Assembly: GCA_037974665.1 (NCBI GenBank)
Contig: CM075773.1
Coordinates: 64,510,763 to 64,574,762, forward strand
Length of the DNA stretch: 64,000 bases
Source of the DNA: Ehretia macrophylla
Lineage: Eukaryota > Streptophyta > Magnoliopsida > Boraginales > Ehretiaceae
Direction: 5' to 3'
Of this stretch, positions 1 to 12,000 are shown piece by piece. The notes under the pieces are model-generated. The model saw only the letters and a program-made list of their open reading frames with translations, was not told the origin of the DNA and did not search any database. Numbering within the stretch: the stretch's first letter is position 1; every line of letters begins with the position of its first letter. Position numbers and translations under genes: made by a program.

Positions 1-36
1 TCAGAGGAAGTATTGGTGCATGGCAAGGCCACTAAC

Positions 37-3000
37 ATAATTGAGAGTTCACGGAAGAATGAACTGGTGCATATGCAAGTAGATGTTGACAAAGCACGAA
101 ATTCCACCTGCCAAAATTAGTCCTAGATTAAACCAGAGGTACAAAAGGAAGGAAAACGAAAAGGAAAACATATTCAAAAGAGTCAAAATAACATTGCACA
201 ATCTACAGGAGCTATCAACCATGTTGATTTCATATAAATGGTCACCTTATAACCAACTTCCTTGCACTCATGAAGCATAAGTAAGTTGGAAAAATAAAAG
301 AATTCTATTCAGTAATTTTCTTATATTACAAAATGAGTGTCTTGAGTCTCCCATAGAATGCAATGTTAAACAGGCACTTCAATTTCAATACAGTAATAAT
401 GAATACATGCATCACCATCTACTCCAACAACACAAGTATACTTCCTATCACGTCTTCTAAAGAGTTTCATTTTCCTGATAGGCATGAAGAAGGTATACAC
501 CAATAGTACGTCAGTAGGTTACTTTTTCATCAAGTTAACACCAGTAGGATAAGCAGTGAACAAGGCAAGTTTTCCAATTGACTCAAGTTATGTACACTAC
601 CACCGCCACTAGACGCAAGCAAAAATGAAGATGCATGGAACATTGCCCATAGGATGTATTAGGGAGAGATGTATGCTAATTTGAAACTAACTGGCAGCAT
701 TATCCATATTGATATAATCATAATCAGATGCACACCTTGGGCTAGCAGATTAATTCATTGTCATTCTGACTTTGAAGATGACAAATTGCCAAAACTGGTT
801 TGATGCGATGCCTTTCTTCATGCAAACCGAATATCATTTTATTGTATGTGATTGTGTTTAACTAGAATTTCATTTCAATTCTCTCAAATAAATACTGTCT
901 AGTATATAGTGCGCTACTTCACAGAAAAAAATAGTATATAGTGCACTAAGGGGAGATAATGTTTGCTCTCCATGCAACACATGTTTTGGCATGATTGACT
1001 ACAATTACAGTGACATGTAAAATCATCACGACTATAAAAAATAGATGAAAAAGGAAAGTAACTTATGCTTCTGAAGGACATCTCATTATATAGATGCTAC
1101 CAAGAATGTGATCGTTGGGAGAATTGGATCGAAATTCTAGTTACAATTAACTTAAAATTTCTTGCATGTTCCCTAAGTATACTAGACATTTAAGTTTAGC
1201 ACAAAGCAACATTGAATTACACAGACGTAAAAGTACGAGCCTATGTAACCAACCAGCCAAAATCTTGATGTGTTCCCTTCAGTAAGCAAAGCCTCCAACT
1301 GCAATGGTGTTAAGTGATTTGAGGTACCTAGTCAAGTAAAGCATAAAAAAGAACTGGAACATCAACCAAAGAAATAATAGGAAACAAAACTGTTTGTATT
1401 TCTTGAACTAGTATTTTAAACCCACCAAACTTTGTCCAGTATCACCCAGTAAACTTTTTTCCATTCCAAATCACTCGCTCAACTTTCACTTGGTTCCAGC
1501 CATTCTGTCCATTTTCGAACTAACGTAATCAGTGCGTGATGAGTCACACAGCTCCTAAAACTAACAGCACTAAACACCTCAGATGCATCAGTACCAACCA
1601 CCTTCACCCACCCTCCTAGTCTCATAAACCAGAGCCACCCATCCTCTCTGGATCTCTCTTTTAGAGATAGAAAAGCTTGGTTTAGGTTCTACTAGCTTCA
1701 TTTCAATTCAGAGGATTGAAACTAGTGCCTAAAAGCCACAATACAAGAATAAACCCTGAGTCATCATTGTTCCCCTCGAGCCACCATTATTTGAACCGCA
1801 ATAATTGTCTAATGGTTTTCATTTAAGTTTGCTTTAATTTAATCCTTTTAGACATCCAAAAACATAGTGGAATCAGATAAATAAGGGAAAATCAACTGGC
1901 ATCAATTGCCAATTTGTAGTATAGATGGACAAATTATCAAAGAAAGGGATAATTGGGGTTCAATATTGAAAACAAGGACCAAATTAAAATAATTCTCGAA
2001 GTGAAAAATCCCAAATATATCCCAGGAATAAGTGCATATTGGTTAAGTTTTGTCCGTTTTAACCATGAAAATGGACAGAATGGCCAGTTTGGAACAAAGT
2101 GAAAGTCAATTGTGATTTGGAACCGAAAGAATTTTATGGGGTGATTTGGAAAGTTGGGGAAAGTTTAGTGGGTAATTTGGTGATTTTCACTTTATTGTTT
2201 AAAGTAAACTTGAATACCTACAAGCTTGAGAAGTGCCAGGAACAAAAAAAGGCAGAAATAATGATGCATTATCACTTTATCTCATACCTAGCCTACTCTC
2301 AGGAGGCTGTTGTGATATAATATATATAGCTGCAAGGAAAAGAACAGAGAAAAAGGCATCAGGATCGAAGTACCACTACAATGTTAGCAAATATGTGAGA
2401 ATTTTAGGTAGTAATAATTTAGATAACGAAAGTACAGGCCAATACCTTAGTCAAATTAGGTTAATTCACAAAGAACAACAGTAAAAGACTCAGGTATAGA
2501 TTCTTTCTCTTCTTTTGTCAATAAGGAATAGATTACCGAAAATCATGTTGATGATACAAAGTAAAGAAACAAGAACTATATTACAAGATGAGCAAGCACT
2601 TGTCAATGCAGAAGTAAACATTAGCCACACTATCATCTCCATTCCATTTCATTATAATCAATTTCTTACTGAAACAAGGAAATAAGACCTACCCAAAAAT
2701 GCCAAAGCATACCAGAGAGCCAAGTGATAATCCATGATTAAAGCAATGGCAGCAAGGAAAATCTGGTAAACAAGAAACACATCTCACATTACAAAATGTT
2801 CGTGCCCTGCTAAAGATTGAAAGTTGACCAGATTTCATATTATACCAAAGCAGAAATTCTATTTGTAACATGCAAAAGATGATTAAAAAATTTACTGACA
2901 ATTTGCTTAAACTTATGGAAAGATCTTTGCCAAATCGGAACTCAATGACTTTACTTCTTGTTCTTTTCCTTATGCTCCAAATATCCTTATTATTTGTCAG

Positions 3001-6000
3001 CTGTATACTTCTTCCATCTCAAAACAAATGTCCTCTTACATTGAGCTGTTCTGATCGAATTTGCAAAGTAACAACCATTATTTATTCTATATTCCCATAT
3101 GACCCCAGATGTCAAACTTAAATGATGTCTAATGATAAGAAAGTTTCAGTTTTGAGAGGATAATGAGAATGTGAGCCAAAGCTACTGATTTGACATATTT
3201 CTTTAAATTTTTTTCTATGTCAAACACACTGATTTTCAGAGGGGGATAGTATTAATATGGTTGTCTATACTCACCAAAAGAAGATAAAAGAACAAAAAAA
3301 TGGAAAAGCACTAGCAAGAGAAATATCAAAAGTCAAATTGTCCAAATTCTTTGTCATTGCCACCAGCAAAAGCTCTTTGATCACTTCTGGTTTGCTTTAG
3401 AGACCATTGTCTTAATTGTGAATACACAACAATTTAAATTGCATTATCTCTGGACACTGAGTTTGGAAAAAATTACATATATTATGAGCCAATTACAGTA
3501 TATTTTGGAAACTTTATGTCATGAATGAGATGATGGCAGGTACACAATTATTAATGAGCACAAAGAATTAAATTGAAACCCCCACCTGCACCATGTCTGA
3601 ATTATGACAGTTTCGAATAACATGGACCCCGTATTGCACTAAATTTATCAACGTGGCTAACATTAACACCTCTTTAAAGGGACAAACCCAGTGGACGAAA
3701 GCTCCTGCTATGCCTGGGGTCTAAGAAAGGGTCAGATCCACTTTTATATCTAGTGCACACAGCCTTTTGTTTGCATAGGAGGCTGTTTTGATGACTCAAT
3801 CTCGTGACCTCCAGGTCACACTACACAACTTTAGAATTGCACCAAGGCCCCCCTTCGCTTGCGCACCTCTTTGGCAAAAGGAAAATTTCAAAATTCAATA
3901 ATTATTTATCAAAGATTTTTATACTTGAGTTACTAACTGATGAAGCCTTTATAGCATTATTCGATACAAGGGTGCTTCACAAGTTGACACGTGCATGCCA
4001 ACACCTGACACTACCCAGAATTTGCCACGTTAGTGTACAAGCCGAAGCTTTGAAAGGTGGATCAGTGCGGCAATCTCACTAGGGGAGCACCCTAGGGTCC
4101 TCCACCTAGACAGATTCCTAAGGAGACTAAGTCTTCATTTTCTCTATATGCATCCTCATGCAGCGGAGGGCTCAAGGTCCTCCACTTTAGAAGAACTTGA
4201 GTTGACTAAGTCTTCACTTCCTCTATATGCATCCATGCAGGCCCATCCTTGAGTACAACCTTATCTTCACCACCATGCCATGACACTACTGTATTCCATC
4301 TATTCCCCAATATTCTATATTCTTAGTATCATTCTTTATAATATTGCTATCATTTATAGCGACAATTTTTCTTGTCTCTTTATTAATTCCCCAAACTCAT
4401 GTCTTCGAGTGGAGCTTGGCATCATCTGCTATGCGGCTATGCAGGACTTTAAGGGTAATTCAGAGTGGTGGCTAAGAGCTTGTATTCATCACGCTAGCAG
4501 GTTTATAAGAGGGAAAGATAATTTCTTAAAATACCCAAACAATGCACCTCCAGCATCCTTACTACGTTTCCCCCAAGATCCTGTCCTTGCCTACATGCAT
4601 CGCTCAAGTACAAGGACACCAGTAGTGCCTTAAAATAGCACATTCCTCTCGCATGTCCAGCTCTCTTTATCAGCCATTTAGTACAACATTAACTTTCCCT
4701 TTCTTTGAGGATTGGTACAACTACCATCCCTTTTGGATGTCACTGCACTTACCGTGCTCCTCTCTCTTGACCACAAAATGCCCCTCTCCCATCCCTCACT
4801 CTTGTCAAAATTAATTAAGGGCAGTTGACTCGGCTATGCTGGAACCTCCTCTACAACAACCCTCTACATGCTCTAGATGAGTCATTTCCTTAGTAACAGG
4901 ATCCTATCATAGACGTACTCAACTAAGCCTCTCGTGTGAGGTCAGGTCAAGTGATGGTCAACAATTCCGGCAGAAATGCTGAGAAGTGGCTAACAATGCA
5001 CACACTTACAACACAAATTGGTTTGCTAAAAACCAATAACAAAGAATGAAGAATCTATGGTAGCTGAAGGAAGAGAAAAAAAAATGAAAAGGAAAGAATA
5101 TTGAATTCTCATATTTACGCAACTTATATTTGCGACTCAATCCGATATAGCAAAATGTTGAATTCCCATGTTCGGCTCTAAAACTAAGATTTTGGATAAG
5201 TTTCCAAATTAATAAATTTGAACGAGTTTCTCAATTGTTTTCTACTTAAGTTGGAACTTTTGATCAAATTTTCATTTATTCCAATAATTTTGTCTTTGGA
5301 TTGCATTTCCAGCTTATACCAAGCTTAGGTTCCTTTTATCTAGCATGCTTCACCTTAATTATCCAATAAACACCCTACATTCCTTTGAATAGAAGAGAGA
5401 TTAAAGTATGGATTTAACTTGAAAGAGAATTATGAAACAGGTGATTTATTGGCAGAATCTGAATTGGTTGTAGCATCCTGCCAATCATGATCGCCATCCA
5501 TGCCAGCAGTGGGAATACAAGTTTTCCACTGGCCCAAAGAAACATGGAGACTCTTGTGTACATGGCAGACCCATGCTGGGATGTTGAGAATATACAGACT
5601 ATGTTGCATATGGGTCCAACGTTCCTTTGAGTTTGACCCCTTACAAGCAAAATATAACCAAAAAGATAATTAAATAGTCTTCTTCATGTCGAACACTGCA
5701 CAAGTTACCAACCAAGAATGTCCGCGCATGATTTTCTAACACATTGAACCAAAACATTCCATAAACTTGTAAAGAGAATTGTATGTGAACAAGATTAAAT
5801 AGCAAGCTTTAAGAAAGTCATAAACAATAGAAACAATGCGAATTTGAGGTAATTATCCTGAGTTTCCATCAAGACTGTTATTTATATACTCCATAGCATC
5901 GCATGACCAAGTACACGATTAGATGAGTGAGCTATGATAAGGTATTTGCAACCATATAACTCGTCGTATTTTCACATTTCAGTAATATGTCACATCTAAA

Positions 6001-7350
6001 AACCACCATCAAACTTTCACTTTCCAAAACTATAAACCATCATGCCTATTAACACTTTGTAAATTAAAAAGCTCTTTCTATGATCAACTATGCTTATTCC
6101 ATTCCTTAATCTCTGCCAAAGGATGACCATTTGCACGTTACATACAACGCTCACATCCAAATATTGTAAATCAAAACAATCAACACACGGTGATTAACAG
6201 AACTAGAATTAAGCAATAACATACAATGAGAATATTACCTTTGCATAGAACAGAAAATCAGCTATAAAAGATTCCCACGTCTCACTTTTTACCATCTGCC
6301 AAATGTAATAACAAATGTGAAAAAAATATGAAGTAAACAACCACTGACCCCCATTCATCCATTAACTATTTCTTAACCTTGAGATACTAGATAAGTAATC
6401 AAGTCTTTATCATTTTAGGTCACAATAATCCACGAAGCATGAGCTTCTTTCCTCCATAAATTTCAGTAACAAATACTCAACGTGAATGCCAATAAGCAAA
6501 TTCAACTATCAAGTAGTATCACTGATTTGCGCATATACTTATTCATTTGTTCAACTATATACAATAAATTCATACAATAAACCTTTCTATAACTGCTTAA
6601 ACTTTTAAATAAAGTAATAAATGTATATGGTATCAAAGTTGGATTGTCAAAAGTCCTAGGTCTTGGTTCAAATCTCACCGCATACATGTAAAAAGTACAT
6701 TCCCAGATGCAAGTTTCAATCAAAAAAATCTAGCATGCATGTGAGAGGAGTGTTTGAAGACATTAAAATACAATAAATCCCTCTCTAATACTTTAAGCAC
6801 CTCTCTAATATTGTAAACTTTTAAATGGGGTAATAAATATGTATGGTATCCAAAGACATTCTAAGTCCTGGATTCAAATCTCGCAACCACCCATTTAAAA
6901 TCAATATTTTCATGTTAATGTTAAAAAAAAAAAATTCCACTATGTGCCTGTAATTGAGGGGCACGATGAAGACAATAAATACAATAAACCCTTTCTAACA
7001 ACTTCAACTTTCAAACAAGGTCATAAATTTCCATAGCCATTTAATTTCCATAATTAAATCGAAATCCCATTAAGCAATGAAATTTCTTTTAATTGTTCCT
7101 CTTACTGTTTCTTTCACGATCTAACAATGTAATTATTAATAAAAATTCTACAAAATTAAATACATACTTACACACTGCATTTAAATTCTTACAAATAAAA
7201 AAAAAGAAAAAAAAAGCAATAAAAGCATACCTTCACAGCAGCCAAAACGGAAAATGTAAGAATCGCTTGTATTTCCTATCAAATCATTCATTAAAAACCA
7301 TGAAATTTCATCAAAACACATAATGCTATATGCAATTGGTCATAATTATA

Positions 7351-7399
<49 letters not shown>

Positions 7400-7537
7400 T
7401 ACTCGATAAAGAAGAAGAGAGGAGCGAGAAGGAGAGAGAAGTTGCGAAGCGGAGCATCGAATTGGAATGTAAGAGAAGAACAACAGCAAGTGGAGCATGT
7501 AGAATGGTTCAGACAACATTCGATTCAAGATCTTCAT
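37..7537 (-). CDS. TMX2-like thioredoxin-related transmembrane protein (split gene, 3' part off window)
   Basis: Seven exons fit on the minus strand: 7403-7537, 7231-7275, 6239-6295, 2693-2762, 2288-2329, 1254-1327 and 37-107. Every intron has GT-AG ends and the reading frame is kept throughout. The protein starts with MKILNRMLSEPFYMLH (an in-frame ATG also lies at 7519, and at 7588 upstream), then a hydrophobic N-terminus, EIQAILTFSVLAAVK, MVKSETWESFIADFLFYAK, a membrane segment with ALIMDYHLALWYALAF, then TSNHLTPLQLEALLTEG and SRFWL, and enters the thioredoxin-like domain with VEFRALSTSTCICTSSFF. This matches, from memory, the plant homologues of ER-membrane thioredoxin-related protein TMX2, which probably act in redox or folding control. 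The visible active-site region has no canonical CGPC or CxxC. Intron 3 is about 3.5 kb. The gene continues left of base 1, so length and C-terminus are unknown. No disabling mutation is seen. Confidence 0.82.
1415..2190. mobile_element. MITE-like element with inverted ends, in a TMX2-like gene intron
   Basis: The left part (about 1415-1520: CCACCAAACTTTG, TTCCAAATCAC, CAACTTTCACTTGGTTCC, CCATTCTGTCCATTTTC) reappears inverted at about 2060-2180. The arms are roughly 100-150 bp and diverged. The layout suits a non-autonomous MULE or foldback MITE. I could not define a convincing target-site duplication. It lies between the exons at 2288-2329 and 1254-1327. Confidence 0.5.
3676..3853 (-). mobile_element. 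Au-type SINE
   Basis: Read on the minus strand, the stretch starts GGGGGGCCTTGGTGCAA. It continues through GTGACCTGGAGGTCACGAG (pol III B-box region) and AACAGCCTCCTATGCA to a 3' part with GACCCCAGGCATAGCAGGAGC and GTCCACTGGGTTTGTCCCTTT. This order of motifs is that of the plant Au SINE family. It is diverged (the B-box GGTTCGAGCC is now AGATTGAGTC) and so old. It sits in intron 3 of the TMX2-like gene, in the gene's orientation. Confidence 0.85.
4095..4240. repeat. Imperfect direct repeat, two units of about 66-69 bp
   Basis: Units at about 4095-4163 and 4175-4240 share GGTCCTCCAC, GACTAAGTCTTCA, CTCTATATGCATCC and ATGCAG. They lie in intron 3 of the TMX2-like gene. No coding content is seen. 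Confidence 0.6.
5430..5639 (-). other. Exon-like 69-codon open frame in intron 3, function unknown
   Basis: The frame follows a possible splice acceptor (TTATATTTTGCTTGTAAG, then GGG) and runs 69 codons to TAA with balanced composition, including HMQHSLYILNIPAWVCHVHK and GQWKTCIPTAGMDGDHDW. I recognise no family. It begins in phase 0, which is compatible with the preceding exon at 6239-6295, so it could be a truncating alternative exon, an exon of an inserted gene fragment, or chance. Confidence 0.25.
6540..7080. repeat. Cluster of tRNA-like dispersed repeats, about three diverged copies
   Basis: Three partial copies follow each other (about 6555-6740, 6765-6960 and 6970-7050). They share ACAATAAACCCTTTCTAA, CTTTTAAA..GGTAATAAAT, TATGGTATC and a B-box-like GGTTCAAATCTC or GATTCAAATCTC. 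The order suggests a SINE-like family. A related copy lies at 46940-47075. The cluster lies in the intron between exons 2 and 3 of the TMX2-like gene. Confidence 0.5.
7349..7397. repeat. (AT)n-(GA)n microsatellite beside an exon 1 splice donor
   Basis: An AT run (about 7349-7366) is followed by about 15 GA units. On the gene strand this is a CT tract starting about four bases after the exon 1 donor at 7401-7402. The length is likely to vary between alleles. Confidence 0.9.
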
Positions 7538-7930
7538 TATATCGTTGTTATTTTCATTACTTTGATGATTATTTTGATTTCTCGACATTGCGTAGATTCA
7601 GCAGCGATCTTTGTATTAGGCTCTCTGGTGGTCTTTTGTGCAGTCTATGAAAAGCCCAAGCTTAAATACAATAGTTAATACCATGAACATTAGAATCAAT
7701 TTGCAAATTCAATTTTTTCTATTTAGAAGCACCTTTTTAAAAATTTAAAAATTCAAAGATTTGTAAATCTTGAATTTTTACAAAAATTACTCAAATCCCT
7801 ATCTAAGAGAGGTGAATTTATAAATTCATGTTTTTCAAATCTTTTGATTACAAAATTGCCCTTAAATTTAAGTTATTTATTTTGCTAAGATCCATAGATA
7901 AAAACCAAATAATAATAATAATAATAATAA
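7538..7930 (-). promoter_or_regulatory. Upstream region of the TMX2-like gene
   Basis: This is the non-coding stretch between the gene's start codon and the left end of the MULE; the promoter and 5' UTR should lie here. I see no confident TATA box. It contains AT-rich hairpin-prone sequence around 7730-7790 and ends in an AAT-repeat tract into which the MULE inserted, so the element now forms the upstream flank of the gene. Confidence 0.4.
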
Positions 7931-8050
7931 GGGTAAATAGCACCATAGCCCTTTATAATTTGTCAAAAGTGCACAGGACCCCTCTCTACTTTCAAAAGTG
8001 CACCATACCCCCTATGGTTTTAAAAAGTTAGCACCAAAGCCCTCTCCGTC
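7931..8050 (+). repeat. Left terminal inverted repeat of the MULE
   Basis: It pairs with 25675-25803 over about 120 bp, with mismatches. Within the repeat, a submotif (AAAAGTGCACCATACCCC, CTATGGTTTTAAAA) is itself repeated two to three times. Confidence 0.85.
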
Positions 8051-8170
8051 CATAAAATCGTTACTTTTAACTGTGATTGCATGCATGCGCTAGTAGTGCA
8101 ACTTTTTTTTGTTTTTTACACGTTCTACCAATAAAATAAATCTAGATGTTGACTAAAATGCCCTCTCTTG

Positions 8171-8180
8171 TATTTATAAA
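8171..8180 (+). promoter_or_regulatory. Possible TATA box of the GRF-like gene
   Basis: TATTTATAAA lies about 280 bp upstream of the GRF-like start codon and just inside the MULE terminal repeat. The terminal repeat as promoter would resemble MuDR. This is inferred from sequence and position only. Confidence 0.35.
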
Positions 8181-8210
8181 ACTCCTCTATCTCATCCTTT
8201 AGAATGTACC

Positions 8211-8376
8211 ACTTGTGAAGTAATTTTCAATTGGCCAAAGTGAAAGATTTGATTCAGGTGATTTCCTTGTGCGGATTTTTTTTCCTTCACTTGTGAAGTA
8301 ATTTTCAATTGGCCAAAGTGAAAGATTTGATTCAGGTGATTTCCTTGTGCGGATTTTTTTTCCTTCACTTGTGAAG
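8211..8376. repeat. 78-bp perfect tandem duplication
   Basis: Units at 8211-8288 and 8289-8366 are identical, followed by the first ten bases of a third unit (ACTTGTGAAG). The duplication lies in the leader of the GRF-like gene. Perfect identity points to a recent event. Confidence 0.95.
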
Positions 8377-8456
8377 CTCTGTTTCTCATATGTACTTACT
8401 ACATTATTAACCCATTTCATTATAGTGTTGAAATACCAAGTGCAAGCAGTAGGAGT

Positions 8457-8808
8457 ATGAAGGATCCGGACTTGGATTTGCGATATGTGAATGTCAAATG
8501 GCACTGTTATAAGAAGGTTGATATCCAAGTTGTGACATCGTATAAGAAGCCTTCAAGAGGGTGGTTGTTTTACACTTGTGACCATTGTGGCTTTTTCAGT
8601 TGGTGTAAGCCTCAGTGCGAAATGGAAAGGCCACGAGCTGCCTCTAAATGGTAGTGGGGATGATGAGGATAGTGGTGATGAAGTGACGTGCCCTATAAAG
8701 AATATGAAAGTGAATCGTGGGGATGATACAATGAAGTTGACAACTATTTTGGGTCATCTTTGTGTTATTTTAGTGGTAATGTTGCTCCTTGTGCTGATCT
8801 TAAAATGA
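8457..8808 (+). pseudogene. GRF-like zinc-finger protein with C-terminal membrane segment, frameshifted
   Basis: The first frame (8457-8654) contains WHCYKK, SYKKPSRGWLFYTC and DHCGFFSW, spaced as in GRF-type zinc fingers (P-GRRFY.C..CGFF.W). The usual second Cys of the first CxC pair is Lys here, so zinc binding may be damaged. After the finger the frame shifts near 8630-8650. The downstream frame, ending at 8808, carries an acidic linker (GDDEDSGDEV) and a hydrophobic end (ILGHLCVILVVMLLLVLIL). Short plant GRF proteins with a C-terminal membrane anchor are familiar. The gene runs rightward from the left MULE end, convergent with mudrA. A small intron instead of a frameshift is possible. Confidence 0.6.
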
Positions 8809-9007
8809 TGCATTGGTCCATTTGTTATGTTTGGTGTTGTTTCTGTTATATAGTTGGTACGATGTAGTTGTAGTAGTATTTGTTGTGTTGTTCTTTTGTG
8901 TTTTTTTTTTGTTTAATTTGCCCAAGTTTTTGTAATCGAAGTGGTAGTATGAATGAAGTTGGGTTCACTCTCTAGTTTTTGTTTCAATTGTACTCCATTA
9001 TATGCAC

Positions 9008-12000
9008 TGTCACGCCCCAACCCGACCTATAAAGGTTAGACTAGGGTGTGATCTAAACATTCAAGTTATATCATGCACTTAATCGTTCATGAAAGTTTAA
9101 CACTTAACGTTTAGCCTAAACTCCACAAATTCTCCGGAAAATCGGCAGCATAACGGCTATAATTGGGCTCTTTAGTTTGACCTAATTTTCTAAACACCTC
9201 TAAATCCAATCTCAATTTCATTTCCAACTAAGATTACTATTTATCACCCATCGAAACGCCTACTAGTTATCTTGAAGTCTCGTTTGATTAATAACCTAGC
9301 ATGATACTATGTCTCGTTTGTTTGTTAACCCTTGTTACAAAAGTACCTGTTGATCTTAGCCTACTAATGAGTACCTGCTTAAGATTGGATAGATTCATTT
9401 TACTTAATCCTTTACATGATACTTCATAAACCTGCGATAGATACTAACCAATAGCGATAGCAAAACGACCGTAAGAGTGTCTATCTAGTTATGATCAGTA
9501 TAACCCAAAATTTTACCCCAAATTACAACGGGGGTCATTTACAATACAACAACAAGCAACAAAGAAATAGTCTTCAAGCAACATATCATTCACAAAATGG
9601 CCATAGTCACGTAAGGCACATAGGGCAAGCAATCATTCCAAGGAATCATCGTTAGGCACGTTGTCCTCGGGTACCTGTTCCTGGTCTTCTTCACCTGAGA
9701 TGATAAAAGAGGGTGAGTCCTTATGAACTCAGCGAGGGGGAACGAGAAATAAGTTTTGAAACTCTTTTTCCGGTTTAACTTATGAAAAACCTCTTTTTGC
9801 AAGCATGATATGACATATATCACAAGTAAGTACATAATGTAATATAAGAGTAAAAGAACGCAATTACCCGTCTTTCCTCCCCGAGGTCCTCTAGGAACCA
9901 AGCGAGAGTACTTATACACATAGTGAAAAGGATACGGTGAGCTTTTGCTCTCAGTTCATTTCTAGTATCAGTTGTTGCGGCCGACTTCAAATCATCCCTT
10001 TATCACGCCAAATGGGTGTACTCCAGATGTACCTCGAAATCCTACGACCCAACTCTCCGAAGAAGTCTAGCCCCCAAGCGAGAGAGAGAATTGGACAATG
10101 GTAGTCACGGTTGCACCGGTAAGCCCGATGCTGCCCGGTGTGCGTGAACGCTACCACGCCAGAATGAAAGGTTGCAACCTTATATGCAATGCACATTTAT
10201 GACATTTAATATATCACGTTAGGAGGACAACAAAGTAGGTTGCCTCCGAGCAGTCATAAGATTGCACATTGACAAGTAAACACACGAGGCATGATATGAC
10301 ATGTAATTTCACTTGTAAAGCACATGGAGTTATATGAATATTAAACGGGCAGCCATGTAACGCCTGTAAATCAAGTCATTTCGAAGTTCACGTAATCAAA
10401 TAATAAAGTCATACAACATGCAACGACGTTTACGTGGAACCGGGTGCAAGAAAGGTCTACTCGTCAATATGTAATCATCGGAATCACATTTAGGGCTATA
10501 AGGGCAACTACGGGCAGCCTACTAATCACATAATTAACCACGATATCCATAGGATCAACACTTAGCGAGTTTTCCTAGTCATTAGGATTTCAATTCACGT
10601 TCATCCGTGCGATTAAGCCCAAAGTTGTCCCGTAATTAAACTCAAACCATGCATTGATTAATTAAAATACCCTCAAGTATTCAAAACAGTCCACACCACA
10701 TCCATGTGCCACAATCTCAAGCATTTAATACAACAAGAGAAGTTACAATAATTTTCAAAGCATATCACTAGATGAAGACCTCTCTGCAATGGACTGTTTT
10801 CTTACAATCATTGAGACAAGCAAACAATCTCCAATTCTAGTGAACAAGATGTCAAATTAAAGCTTAAGGAGTGAACTAAATTTAGAAACAAACCTCGTAC
10901 CATTTGGAGTTCCGGTTTAAGAGTTATAGCCAAAACCGTGAGACTACGCAAAACTGTTCAGATTTGCACATATTTCAATACTTGTCATTTTTTAGGACCT
11001 TAGGGTTAGATTTAGCCTTAGTCTATTTCTGAAAAAAATGTCCAGAACTGAAAAATATAGCAGCACACCAAATTTCATGCATTTTTTATATCATTTACTA
11101 AGTCAAAACTAGTTCGTTCTACAAGAACAGTGAATCTGCCAAAACCTGCTTCATTTTCCCAAATTTTCCAGATTTGGACACCTTTCGATGTTTTGCCATT
11201 TTGGGGACCTTAGAGTCAAAATTAGCTTTGGCCTATGTCTATGGAAAAATTCTTAGAACTGGTAAAACTAGGCACCTACCAATTTTTACTCATTTTCAAA
11301 ATCATTTACTTGGTCAAATTCACTTCGCTCCAACAGAATAGAAAGCTGCCAAATACACGATTTCACCTATCTTCACATTCTAGCCAAATATCTTGTCATG
11401 CATGTTTACAAAAGCTCATGTACACACATATATCACAAGTACAGAGGTAAAAATAGATATTTAAAGTCATGCATGTGGTTTTTGAAAGCTTTTCAAAGAA
11501 GTTTTAGCCCTCACCTTAGCAAGACAACAATGAAGATGCACAAGCTCTTGATGAAGCACAAGGTAGTCTTTTCTCCTTGCTTAGCCGAGAGACAACTTGA
11601 GATTCTTAATTTCCTAGCTTAGTTACCAAGTTCTTAGTAGGTGCATGTGGTTAGAACAAGAAGAAAACGAAATAGGAGCTATCAAACTTACCTAAGCCGA
11701 GATGAAGGTCCTATGAGCTTGCATGTGTGTTTCTTTGCTCCTAGCTTTGCTTGGTCGAGCTCCTAAGTAGCTTGCATGTCTTGATAAACCTTAGGATGAT
11801 GAACTCAAGCTATGGAGAGTAGAACTTAAGCCAAGGCCAAGAGAGAGAGAGAGAAAATGAGAGAGTGAGAGAAAATGAGATAATGTGAGAAAGAATGAAA
11901 GCTTTGAAGTGTTTGATGCTTGTGTCGGCCTAGGGCCTTGAAAATTCTGAATTTGTGTCTTCAAGGAGCATAATTTTGAATCACCTAGCATGGGCATTTG

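Noticed and set aside
7442..7678. Plus-strand 78-codon frame with hydrophobic segments
   Set aside because: It lies antisense across exon 1 and the upstream region of the TMX2-like gene, whose exon 1 matches a known family and splices in phase.
8211..8366. Possible CRISPR-like repeat
   Set aside because: Only two adjoining identical units without spacers; a simple tandem duplication in a plant transposon.
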